The notes below the pieces were generated by a model. The model worked only from the letters and a program-made list of their open reading frames with translations. It was not told the DNA's origin and searched no databases. Of a stretch of 64,000 nucleotides of DNA, positions 12,101-21,900 are shown piece by piece; position 1 is the stretch's first letter; each line of letters starts with the position of its first letter. The translations under genes were made by a program, and so were the position numbers. This DNA is from Hyalella azteca (Eukaryota; Arthropoda; Malacostraca; Amphipoda; Hyalellidae): positions 43,482-107,481 of the forward strand of contig NW_025936149.1 in assembly GCF_000764305.2 (NCBI RefSeq), written 5' to 3'.

Positions 12101-12819
12101 ATGCGATGTTGCAAGTTTGCTGAAGTCGTGCAATCAAGGAGCTGCCAATTCTGTGAACATATCGCCGCTTCAGCAATCTCCTCACACCTCCACGCCCGGC
12201 TCTCCTACGGCAGGAAGCAGCCTCCAGGTGCAGCAGGACGATAGGTTATCAAAATTACGGCCTATTGGCACAGAGCGCGCGCAGAAGCGTTCAGAACGAA
12301 CAGGTGTTATGGTTCCTCCACCACCTCCTCCACTCAATCCTAACGTTCAAGCTTCGCTTCTACAACACCCTGCGCCTTCTCCACTGTCAATAGCAGCTTC
12401 CGCATCATCAGTTGTCGGTGTTGCTAATGCCAATGGATCTGCCGTTCCTGGAGTACCAATGGTTCCCAACTGCGCTGGTCCAGACATGTGGACTTCTTCA
12501 ACAATGCTCTTGGCTGATGAATCGCCCAATGCTCTATTCATGAGCTCGGCTGACATGGATTTGCAGCAAAATTACTCGAACATGCCAGTGAGTTAAATTA
12601 GTAAGAAGTTTTCTTGTGTTGTGCACAAGAGAACGTCTTGACTTAATTCAATTTTATTATGAGGGTTACATCGTTCAGTAATATTATTGCATTATTTTGA
12701 AATACGTTGCATTATTCGAATTATTTTTCATCATCCTCGCCTGTACCCTGGACATTCTTTTCTCATGATATTTTCATTGCTTGCAGGTGTGGGCCCACTG
12801 GAATGCCAACCTAAATTAA
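1..12819 (+). CDS. mask: ANKHD1/mask gene: ankyrin-repeat, single KH-domain scaffold (5' end missing)
   Basis: Spliced gene with exons at about 1-103, 442-664, 992-1500, 1860-2031, 2905-3362, 3478-5535, 5817-6189, 6613-6776, 7637-7993, 8199-8374, 8576-12587 and 12787-12819. Apart from the uncertain join between the second and third, all phases fit. The product in view is about 2,880 residues: the end of the first ankyrin cluster, a Ser/Gln-rich linker with a coiled coil, the second ankyrin cluster, a Lys- and Glu-rich stretch, one KH domain (about 10018-10210, with GRGG as the GxxG loop) and a long disordered tail. Ankyrin units such as SRTGSKLGISPLMLAAMNGH are nearly identical to human ANKHD1. 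The family is known as a scaffold acting with Yorkie/YAP and receptor tyrosine kinase signalling; the KH domain suggests RNA binding. The N-terminus and first ankyrin repeats lie off the left edge. Confidence 0.96.
442..664 (+). CDS. mask: mask exon, first ankyrin cluster
   Basis: The acceptor TATTTTAAG|GTTAAC joins the previous exon to give QVNMPADSFESPLTLAACGG, the family sequence. Two ankyrin repeats follow. The 3' border is unsure. A CCAG|GTTGGT donor at 664 keeps the conserved MVRLLL helix but adds about 12 extra residues before VNVQTEE. An alternative ATG|GTCAGA donor at 609 would remove the helix. Confidence 0.8.
992..1500 (+). CDS. mask: mask exon, five ankyrin repeats
   Basis: Encodes VNVQTEETQETALTLACC through ADPTHVLK, about five ankyrin repeats matching the end of the first ANKHD1 cluster. 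It ends at AAG|GTGAGG, phase 0. The start is either CCAAAG|TC at 992 or CTCAG|TTACC at 955; each is phase-consistent with one of the two donors of the preceding exon. The first keeps a more normal ankyrin helix. Confidence 0.88.
1860..2031 (+). CDS. mask: mask exon, last repeat of first ankyrin cluster
   Basis: Acceptor TTATGACAG|GACAAC. It reads MVMEAAKGGHTAVVRLLLEY then PNNV, the known end of the first cluster, followed by a divergent linker ending SDQLSAAH. It is phase 1 at the donor CTCACG|GTGAGC. That donor and its flanks are duplicated 43 bp downstream (see repeat at 2011-2096), so two near-identical donors compete here. Confidence 0.88.
2011..2096 (+). repeat. 43-bp tandem duplication spanning a mask 5' splice site
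   Basis: Two copies (2011-2053 and 2054-2096) of a 43-bp unit holding the last exonic bases CTGTCTGCTGCTCACG, the donor GGTGAG and the next intronic bases up to TTTATGCTCT. Only 4 bases differ. Because 43 is not a multiple of 3, use of the second donor would shift the frame. Confidence 0.92.
2905..3362 (+). CDS. mask: mask exon, Ser/Thr/Ala-rich linker
   Basis: Open from acceptor TCTGATAG|TT to donor GTACAG|GTTAGT. Phase 1 in, phase 0 out, agreeing with both neighbours. Composition is Ser, Thr, Ala and Asn rich, ending with a basic TNKAKKQQKTPNN stretch. It has no recognisable domain and corresponds to the poorly conserved linker between the two ankyrin clusters. Confidence 0.8.
3478..5535 (+). 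CDS. mask: mask exon, coiled coil and Gln/His-rich linker
   Basis: 686 codons, phase 0 both sides. It opens with TKLIEELHRVEQRLEKHVKL, matching the ANKHD1 coiled coil (KELQKVERQLQ in human), and contains a tandemly duplicated PCHE(H/Q)AKL motif. Two low-complexity blocks follow: Gln-rich at about 4350-4420 and Gln/His-rich at about 5110-5275. The acceptor is a NAGNAG site (TTTCAGCAG), so isoforms differing by one Gln are likely. The donor is CTCAA|GTGAGC. Confidence 0.88.
5817..6189 (+). CDS. mask: mask exon, start of second ankyrin cluster
   Basis: Acceptor AACGCAG|GTGTCA. A linker with VDAATDSNRDTALTLACAGG then begins the second ankyrin cluster, matching ANKHD1 ESNHDTALTLACAGGHEELV. It ends ANI with donor ATTG|GTCAGT, phase 1. 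Confidence 0.92.
6613..6776 (+). CDS. mask: mask exon, second ankyrin cluster
   Basis: Acceptor CTTCACAG|AGCACC completes the codon for Glu, giving EHRDKKGFTPLILAATAG. Through SERTKDTPLSLACSGGRFE it is nearly identical to human. The donor is TTTGAG|GTTAGC. Confidence 0.95.
7637..7993 (+). CDS. mask: mask exon, second ankyrin cluster core
   Basis: Acceptor TTTCAG|GTTGTG. It encodes NKEHRNVSDYTPLSLAASGG, RTGSKLGISPLMLAAMNGH and ETNRNTALTLACFQGR, the most conserved ankyrin repeats of the family. The donor is GCTAAG|GTGAGT, phase 0. Confidence 0.97.
8199..8374 (+). CDS. mask: mask exon, second ankyrin cluster
   Basis: Acceptor TTCGGCAG|ACTGG. It encodes TGLTPLMEAASGGYVEVGEV and VPSSRDTALTIAADKGHVKF. 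The donor is GAGAA|GTGAGT, phase 2. Confidence 0.96.
8576..12587 (+). CDS. mask: mask large exon: last ankyrin repeats, KH domain, disordered tail
   Basis: Acceptor TTTCCAG|AGGAGC. The last two ankyrin repeats end in VTQFPSDQELQRYIATLTDA, then a predicted helix (ANKNASNLLKELE) and alternating Lys-rich and Glu/Asp-rich blocks with a run of prolines near 9140. GWKEVNRKSKKVSV introduces the KH domain (ISRIIGRGGCNINAIR, then IRGSTEATRRAQ). The remaining ~800 residues are Ser/Pro/Gln-rich, with a Gln run near 11730 and the conserved PIGTERAQKR motif near 12265. The exon ends AACATGCCA|GTGAGT. Read through, it stops two codons later (12594-12596). Confidence 0.96.
12787..12819 (+). CDS. mask: mask terminal coding exon
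   Basis: After acceptor TTGCTTGCAG, eleven codons read VWAHWNANLN and stop at TAA 12817-12819. Joined to the previous exon this gives NMPVWAHWNANLN, which resembles the ANKHD1 carboxyl end (GTWAPHIGNMHLKYVN) in its Trp and terminal Asn. Too short for ordinary ORF calling; supported by a perfect CCA|GTGAGT donor upstream and phase 0. Confidence 0.8.
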   Translation: MWAHWNANLN

Positions 12820-14140
12820 AACACCTGTTACGCTGGAGCTGTGCAAAATAATTGTCACATATGTGACTTTCAACCGAGTCTGTCATCGCTCTTCACGTTC
12901 TCGCTGTTTTCGCTCGGTACGATGTCAATGTGATTTGAATGCCGAAGAACGCGCGTTGTTCGCATTTATTTGCGCCGCGTTTCATTGGCTCCCGACTCTA
13001 GATTAGCTCCGATACTAAATTGGTACCTTGAATTGAGCATCTCAATGTGCATTAAACAAAATTTGGCGTTTATGGTGCGCCTATAGTATTTTATCAAACT
13101 ATTTCGTGGTATGTTGCAGATAGCTTGAAAGAAGTTTATGTGTAACATTGATTTTGAATTTTGTAAACAGCTTTCTATTGTAGTTGATAATAATTTGAAA
13201 AGTTGCTGTGTTTTTCACCCTGTTATTTTTCTGGACGAGACCGCGGCCTCTATCGCGAGTAGAGCTTGAATATTTGTTTAGTTCAATAGAAACATTTAAG
13301 GTATTCTCTAAGACTGATGAATTAAAGAGTCAATTGGCATCACGCGCGACTAGCAAGAGTCTGTATAATAAATGTTGATGTTTATGAAGATTTAAAGGCC
13401 AAGTCGTCATTATGCAATGTTGCGTGCTTGGATCGACGGTTCCTAGTTGCTTGTATACTCAGGAGTGGAGGTCTGCAGGCGCTGCATGTGTAGAGAAGGC
13501 CTCCCGAGGCGGATCAGGTGGAACGTGTTTGCTTTGGAAAGATGAAGTCGATGCCCTTCTGTGTTAGCTATTGCAATTACAGATTTCAATTCATTGATAC
13601 ATAGACAGAAATTCTGAAAGGTTATTGCTAATTGATACCTATTATTGCTACTACTTGATAAGGTTTAGCCGTGTTTGTGCTCCTTCAAACGATTGCTACA
13701 TTATCCCCAGTGATAAGGCGTATGCCGTGATCATGAGAAGTTCGTGGATGTTTCGTTCTTCTCGCTGCCGTTTGGTATTGTCAGTCGCTCGGGCTTCGTA
13801 GCTTTACGCTTGTGTTTTGGAAGATCGCGTGTGCAGTGAACTCCGCGTTCACAGTAGAAGCGAACAGTCCTGGAGTTCTGCCTGCACTTCAGGGTTGTTG
13901 AATGCACCGCGTGAGAGTTTTGCTTCTACACAAGTTTTGCTTTATTTTTATTTCTCTTCAATATGGCCCCCCAATGTTCCATACGCTACATTGTAAGCCT
14001 ACTTGCGAGGTTATTCCCATGTCTCGAGTTCTCTGCTCAGAGTACGTCGAAGGCTTGCGATTTGACGTATGGTGTGGATGAACCTTGGTGTAATGCTCTC
14101 GCTGCTACGCCCTCGTACTATTATAACACGATAATAAAGA
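12820..14140 (+). other. mask: probable mask 3' UTR
   Basis: No conserved coding signal. AT-rich with two AATAAA hexamers on the + strand, 13367-13372 and 14133-14138; either could be the poly(A) signal. A 73-codon ORF at 13963-14184 has no recognisable features and is taken as chance. Confidence 0.55.
14133..14138 (+). terminator. mask: candidate poly(A) signal, mask
   Basis: AATAAA in the downstream part of the convergent intergenic strip. A second one at 13367-13372 is equally good by sequence. Confidence 0.4.
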
Positions 14141-14260
14141 TTTATCAAGCTGGGGACATGCGTTTCTTTTTTAAGACCATTTAAATCGTTAAAAACTGGT
14201 GTGAAACAATGTTTCGTTCAATAATTTACTCTGACAACCATCACACGTAATTTCAACTCG

Positions 14261-14266
14261 TTTATT
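14261..14266 (-). terminator. PI4KA: candidate poly(A) signal, PI4KA
   Basis: TTTATT on + (AATAAA on -), 864 bp past the PI4KA stop codon. It lies about 125 bp from the distal mask signal, implying tail-to-tail genes with almost no spacer. Confidence 0.35.
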
Positions 14267-15129
14267 CTATTCTCAACAATATAAATATTTCTATATAAAG
14301 CAAATTCTTGAATAAACAAACTAAAATATAAAATAGAGGGCAAATTACAAACCAAGACTCTCATACTCTTAGGAAAGGATTCAATAACTTTTTATGCAGA
14401 TCCTCGCGGATTAAACCTTGAATGGTATTTAACCCTCTTTCTTTACGGACACCTAGAGTGTCAAGGCTACAGGCCCGTAACTCGAGCGTCCGTAGACAAA
14501 GAGTAAATGACAGAAACGCTAAAATTGCAACTTCCCATAATGTTAGAAATGATAATTCTTCGCCTACGCGCGCATAGGATTACGAAGCCAAGATTTTTTT
14601 GGACTTAGCCAGGTTTCCATTCCCAATCAGACTAGTTTCCAGCACATGATTAAATTATTTTCTTACAGAACATAATTATACAGTGAAATGATTCCTCAGT
14701 AGCTGGAAAGACGGCGTTACCCGTCACTGTTAATTCTAAAGTTTTAAGTGAGAGAATTACAAAGGTAAATCGTAAATTCGCATCGAAAATGTAACGAATT
14801 TTGCCTTATATACCTCAGACAGTTTCAAAAAGACGAATAGTAGTAATCATATTTTATACACTCGGAAAAGAAAACTAGCACAATCAGAGAACATACACAT
14901 TACACAAGCTACTTTAAATGCCCACGTATAAGGAAACATGCACCACAATCATAAAAATGTCCAGTGACATCAGTTGGAATGATAAATTTCCTAAGGATAC
15001 TTCAAGCAACACACTATCATTACTGCCATCACGAACCTTTTCTCGATGCGTTATCAATAATAGACGTACATACTGGATTAGGCGGAATAATTGACATTGA
15101 AAGTCGACAGTTATGCTAAATTGGAGTGT

Positions 15130-15999
15130 TTAGCACGGTATCTGGTTCTGATAATACTGGATCCAGTCGTAAGCAACAGAGCGGGCACTCTTGCAGGAGT
15201 TACGTATGACATTCATCATGTAGATTGCAGCCTCCTTCTCAGTAGATGTTGGGCTGAAACGAGGGCGAAGGAACCTGATGGTGTTGCCACGGAAGCAAGG
15301 CAGACCAGTGTCCAGCATTAGGGAGACCAGCGAGACTATGGCTTCCCTGTATGGTCTAACTGCCAGATAGCCTTTAATGCAAAGCTCCACGAACCATCGA
15401 AAAGGTGCAGCGTCTTGACGACCACCCATTACCATGAACATCTCCTGAGTGAGCTTTATGTCGGGTTCAAACCCAAGGTTGCCACCAGGCGAGCTCTCGA
15501 ACATGAACCCAAAATCTATATGGATAATATGCCCTTCTTTGTCGAGCATGATGTTGCCATTGTGCCTGTCTTTGATTTGCAAAAGGAATCCCACCAGGCT
15601 GTAGGCAGCCATGCTCTTCACGAAGTTGCTGCGAGCAAGCTGGAACTGAGGATTGTTCTCATCTCCGTAGACGCTCCGGAAATATTCGTACAGCCCAGTG
15701 TCCGTCGCACGGCCAAGTTGGTCTCGAGATTTTGCGTCGGGCACACATTCTATAACACCGCAGCCAGGCGATGTGGCCACCACGCGGTACGGGAACAAAA
15801 ACAGATCAAGGCCCACTGTTTGGAAGATATTTTTGAAGAGGGTAATGACTTGCAAAGCTAGCATGTCCTGTCGCACATCATCGCCCACCTTGAATATAGC
15901 AGCCTGCCAAAGCTCAGGCCCGACACCCGTTGGGATGGACTGTCCAGCACTGACTGTCATGCCAAGTTTCTCGAGCTCCGTGATGCCACAGCGACTAAC
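15130..15999 (-). CDS. PI4KA: PI4KA last exon: kinase catalytic domain
   Basis: Acceptor TATACAG|GTTAGT, stop TAA at 15132-15130, 289 codons plus stop. It begins [13 protein letters not shown] and carries the PI-kinase signature: [20 protein letters not shown] (Lys contacts ATP), catalytic loop [10 protein letters not shown], metal-binding [14 protein letters not shown], and the family C-terminus [11 protein letters not shown]. All catalytic residues are present, so the enzyme is expected to be active. The linker before WQAAIFK is shorter than in human. Confidence 0.98.
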   Translation of the reverse strand, partial: VSRCGITELEKLGMTVSAGQSIPTGVGPELWQAAIFKVGDDVRQDMLALQVITLFKNIFQTVGLDLFLFPYRVVATSPGCGVIECVPDAKSRDQLGRATDTGLYEYFRSVYGDENNPQFQLARSNFVKSMAAYSLVGFLLQIKDRHNGNIMLDKEGHIIHIDFGFMFESSPGGNLGFEPDIKLTQEMFMVMGGRQDAAPFRWFVELCIKGYLAVRPYREAIVSLVSLMLDTGLPCFRGNTIRFLRPRFSPTSTEKEAAIYMMNVIRNSCKSARSVAYDWIQYYQNQIPC

Positions 16000-18900
16000 C
16001 TGTATATAGACTTCAATTGCACACTTTCAGCATTTATAAATATAAGCAAGATTGATTTTAGGCATGTTTTCATAAACTGTAAAGCCACATTAACTATCTG
16101 AGATACTTCTGAACTATTCTCATTTTTGAGGTACAGAGGCATTTCTTGCACAAAGACATCTTAAACCTTCATACTTAAATACAGTACATTTGGCTTTTAG
16201 CCGAACTCGTTCCTAAATCCGGTTTGCACCATAGCTTATTTATTGTGACACCTGAACTTAACCCTTCGTTTGCAGATTCATTTAAAATCTCGTCGTAACA
16301 ATATTGTTTCTAGAGGCCAGGGGCCAAACTTTCAAAACTCGCTAAGTGAACGTAATTACTTACGCTCTATTTTCTTGTATATGATTGGTGAATGCTTGAA
16401 AGGCCGTCAATGATTGGCTGGTGAACTTACGATCTCTTAACTTTTTTTAAAGTATTGGCCCAGAAACCGTGCTATCACAACTTGCTTAACACGTTGACTA
16501 CGATTGCTTCATCTTGTACTATTATTTCATTTCTTGTACTGTTTATAAACAGGGTCGCCAGACGGTCATTTTTTCCGGACAAATTCCGTGATTTAGTTTT
16601 TCTCAATTGCGACTCGTTCCTAAATCCGGTTTGCACCATAGCTTATTTATTGTGACACCTGAACTTAACCCTTCGTTTGCAGATTCATTTAAAATCTCGT
16701 CGTAACACTATTGTTTCTAGAGGCCAGGGGCCAAACTTCCAAAACTCGCTAAGTGAACGTAATTACTTACGCTCTATTTTCTTGTATATGATTGGTGAAT
16801 GCTTGAAAGGCCGTCAATGATTGACTGGTGAACTTACGATCTCTTAACTTTTTTGAAAGTATTGGCCCAGAAACCGTGCTATCACAACTTTTTTAACACG
16901 TTGACTACGATTGCTTCATCTTGTACTATTATTTCATTTCTTGTACTGTTTTTAAACAGGGTTGCCAGACGGTCATTTTTTCCGGACAAATTCCGTGATT
17001 TAGTTTTTCTCAATTGCGTTTTTTTTGCGGCCGGCTAAAATTTATGATAGGGGTACTTCCTAATTAAATTTTAAATACTGCAAAAAGAAAATAAATGGAA
17101 TTTTTATAGCGCGCGGAACCTAGAAATAAACTAGTATATATTGAGTTATCGGCCTTTTTGGCCTTTTTGTTCTCGGATTTGTCCGAGTTTTGGCAACCCT
17201 TAATTATGTACCACAACGTCCTGGAGAAATACATTTCGTGGTACGCATATGTACCACTTTGTAGTCAACGTGTTAAGTACACGTAGCGGCCGATTTCTCG
17301 CGTTTGGTGGGTTAAGCATTACAATCCGGCTGAAGGAGTGATGAACTCGTAACTATTTTTGATAGAAATGCCCCTGCTGACGAGAGTTACCGTCAATAGG
17401 CAAAGGAAGCTAAGCCACCACGATACCTTGAAGCGCGCAAGGTAGGGCGCCTTGGCCGCGCTCTGCATGGGCGTGCCGCTGTTGCGGTCCACGTCGATCA
17501 CGACGGACTCGGGGTTGCTGGGGAGGTAACACCCAGGCTGCAGCTCAACTTCGTGCAGTGCAGCAATGCATGCCTTCTTGCGTTCATCACCTGCGAATAA
17601 TAAACAAATAATTTATCATCTTAGGATCAAATTAGGAAAAATTTATTATACTCACACCTGCGAACAATAAATGCTTGTATTCATCATCTTATGAAAATTT
17701 ATGAAAATCATCTAAGTTTGAGAACTAGTGATTCATTCAATGAAGATGTGAAAGGCATGAGAGAATAACGAAATCAAACGATCAATAATCAAATTTCTTA
17801 TTTAATACAGCGCTCCCCAAGCATGGGATAAATTAACATCTAGAGGAATGTAATTGACTTTTCAATGCTAATGTAGCAAAGAGTGTTTTAATATTGCCAT
17901 GTTTAAAACAAGGAAAAATCATGATTGGCAATAAGCATGAGAGGAACATGTTTATTGTGGCTTTTAGAATAAATAACTAGGTGAAAATTTGGCAACCAGA
18001 AATCTAACCGCTATAGAATATACACGTTCAAATATAACGAGATCCGGCGACTATTTTCACTCACGTTGTCGATGACGATCACACCTGAAATCTACCTATT
18101 GAGTATTGAAGTAGTTGATCGCGAGAACCTCAAGCTGACTGCTAAGCATCGGCAATAATTTCTATATTCGCGTTAATTAATAACGCGAGTATAGAATGGT
18201 TTAAATTTTAAATGGCTCGAGGAAGAAACCATGTAGTGGGCTACCTTTAGGGTATGGTTTGATGATCGCGGATATGTTTGTGATTTTCCCGAAGAAGTCG
18301 AACTCGCGTTGATAAAACTGCTTGGCAGGGCCGGACAATGAGGAGATGATGTTGTCTTCCAAGCTCACCAGCAAGTCGTGGAGGTCAGCTGAAATATGAT
18401 AGTGTCATAGTGACGAAGCTCAAAATTGAATTCCAAAAAAAGCTTTAATAAACACATATAGTTGGTATAATTTGCAGCAAAGCATATCAACTCTTTCGAA
18501 TGAGCTTTAAGGCGTGTGTATTCACTCAAAAAATCGCAATTTGTATTTAGAACATCGGTAAGTGATTTTTTTTAATGCAAGCGTTAGCAGTAAGTAGCTC
18601 TTCCATTTTTGAAAATAGTCGACATCAGATTACTTGATTGAAATAGGGTAATCTGATTATTTGTTATATATTGAAAAACAAGAAATTTGAATCAACATCA
18701 GGAGACACTAGGAACCTGATTATTTGTTTGATATTGTCAGGGAATAAACAACAGATTGATCGTCTGATATTGACTATATTGAATTTTAGACATAGATAGC
18801 CAGAGTGAGGGCACTGAAGGTACCGTTGGCTTGATGAGCGCGATCTGACCACCTAATATAAACTATATAGAGTTTTAGATGACAATAGCCAGTTTGGGGG

Positions 18901-21900
18901 AGCTGTAGGTACCGTTATGCTAGTAAGCGCAGTTTGACCACCTAATATTAACAACAGTACATCGAGTTTTAGATGACAATAGCTAGTGTGGAGGAGCTGT
19001 AGGTACCGTCTGGCTGGTGCCCCTCTTCGTCCCTGTATCGGTTGGTGTGCATGTTCCAGATGAGCTGGTGGGCGAGTAGCTGCGACCGACCCGCCGCGTA
19101 CTTTATGAACTCCGCTACGTAACCCATCTGTAACATTATTGATATCAAGTATTAAATAAGGGGAAATTATTACGAAATAAATTTTAGGTTTTGTTTTTCA
19201 TCTTGGCATTACACATAAACTTTGCAAGCAATCGATATAGTTTATGTCTAAGTAGAAAAATTTTCAACAACTATGCGCGATTTTGGCACCAAATAGATAT
19301 TGATTATGGAATCATCTACACGTAGAAACTTTCAAATAAAGATGTACAGGAATATCATATGTATGTACCTAGTACTAAATATACCGTACAGGCTTTCGAG
19401 CTTGCGTATAATCAACTTGTTGAATGCTTGTTGTTGTTTCACGTGAAATCGGTGTCAAAATATAATGTTTATTTTTGTTATCTAAAACAAAGATTGAAGT
19501 TCATGTCACTCATGGACTGAGAATTAAAGAAAACTAAATGAATATAACATTTTCATTCATAACTTTATTATACTAATAGTTCCGACAAACAACCGTGTAG
19601 TGTAGCACATATACTGGGTTACAATACCTAAGCGCTTGAAAACTGTCTTGATAATACAGAGTCTGTCTATATAATTAAGAGTGATACAGTTTACTATATC
19701 ATATCGCACCTAGGGACAACAGTTTACCATGACATATCGCACCTAGGGGCAACAGTTTACCGTGTCATATCGCACCTAGGGACAACAGTTTACCGTGTCA
19801 TATCGCACCTAGGGACAACAGTTTACCGTGTCATATCGCACCTAGGGACAACAGTTTACCGTGTCATATCGCACCTAGGGACAACAGTTTACCGTGTCAT
19901 ATCGCACCGAGTGACAACAGTTTACCGTGTCATATCGCACCTAGGAACAACAGTTTACCGTGTCATATCGCACCTAGGGACAACAGTTTACCGTGTCATA
20001 TCGCAGTGCTTGTACGAGTTGAGGGATGTAGAAGAGCACGGTGTCGGGGGGGTAACCGGACAGCACGCGCACGGCGTACTGGGCGGTGATCGGGTGCGGG
20101 GGGAACTGGCGCGAGAAGAACGCAAGCGCCCGAACTGGCGGCACTGCCGCCCACGTCAACATCGAGTTCAGCTGCAATTTCATTAGAAAAGGTGAGAAAA
20201 AACGTAAAAAATTAAAAATGTTTCATAATGGAATTGAAAAAATTAATTTTTCTTGGAAACGCCGTTATCACGGCAATTTAACATGGTAATTGTTGTTGTA
20301 CAGAGTTGGGAAAATTTAAGGCTACATGGGTCGCACAATTTCAACACCTAGAGGCAGATTTATCGTATTTGACTGGAGGGTTTAACTTAAAAAGCCGTCA
20401 GTGTTTGGCTGACGGAGCAATGAAATAATAAATATTCTTGATAGTCCGGCCCCATGGGCAGTATTTTAGCTGACCTGCTGCAGATCAGACATGATGTTCT
20501 CGGAAGTGCTGAGGAAGAAGAGAGCGTCCGGCAAATGAGAGACAGGCAGCGGGTTGTGGCGCACCAGCCGACGGAGCTCGCTCTCGATACTCGCCACATT
20601 GTTCAGTCTGTGACAGTAACAAATAATATTAGAAATTTTCTCATAATAATATCATGAACTAGTATAATAATATCTAATGATACAATGAACGTAGTATGGG
20701 CTAGCATTGCTTTATCTGGTAAGGCGTGACAAGGTTTTACCTAGTAGTGAGATGCCTTCCTAGTGAGATGCATCAACGCATTCTCGTGGACGCTTGTCAA
20801 AATTAGGTAATGAATGGTCTACGTCCCGACCTACGGTAGCCAGGTCTCACATAGTGGGGAGATAAACAGGTCTCCCAAGTGGGTAGATTAACAGGTCTCA
20901 CATAAGGAAACCTAGGTCTCACATAAGGAAACCTAGTTCTCACCTAGTGCTACTCAGGTCTCATCAAGTGGTACCCTGCTAGAGGTCTCACCTAGTGGTA
21001 CCCTGCTGGAGGTCTCACCTAGTGGTACCCTGCTAGAGGTCTCACCTAGTGGTACCTAGCTAGAGGTCTCACCTAGTGGTACCCTGCTAGAGGTCTCACC
21101 TAGTGGTACCCTGCTGGAGGTCTCACCTAGTGGTACCTAGCTAGAGGTCTCACCTTGTGGTACCCTGCTAGAGGTCTCACCTAGTGGTACCGAGCTTGAG
21201 GTCTCACCTAGTGGTACCTAGCTAGAGTTCTCTCCTAGTGGTACCTAGCTAGAGGTTTCACCTAGTGGTACCCTGCTAGAGGTCTCACCTAGTGGTACCT
21301 ATCTAGAGGTCTCACCTAGTGGTAGCTAGAGGTCTCACCTAGTGGTAGCTAGAGGTCTCACCTAGTGGTAGCTAGAGGTCTCACCTAGTGGTATCTAGCT
21401 AGAGGTCTCACCTAGTGGTACCCTGCTAGAGGTCTCAACTAGTGGTACCTAGCTAGAGGTCTCACCTAGTGGTGGCTAGAGGTCTCACCTAGTGGTCCCT
21501 AGCTAGAGGTCTCACCTAGTGGCACCTAGCTAGAGATCTCACCTAGTGGTACCTAGCTAGAGGTCTCACCTAGTGGTGGCTAGAGGTCTCACCTAGTGGT
21601 CCCTAGCTAGAGGTCTCACCTAGTGGCACCTAGCTAGAGATCTCACCTAGTGGTACCTAGCTAGAGGTCTCACCTAGTGGTGGCTAGAGGTCTCACCTAG
21701 TGGTCCCTAGCTAGAGGTCTCACCTAGTGGCACCTAGCTAGAGATCTCACCTAGTGGTACCTAGCTAGAGGTCTCACCCAGTGGTACCTAGCTAGAGGTC
21801 TCACCTAGTGGTACCTAGCTAGAGGTCTCACCTAGTGGTACCCTGCTAGAGGTCTCACCTAGTGGTACCTAGCTAGAGGTCTCACCTAGTAGGGAGATAA

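Noticed and set aside
15415..16009. + strand ORFs opposite the PI4KA kinase exon
   Set aside because: Antisense shadows of the conserved catalytic exon.
19687..21885. CRISPR-like array
   Set aside because: Head-to-tail repeats without unique spacers, in an animal intron; minisatellites instead.
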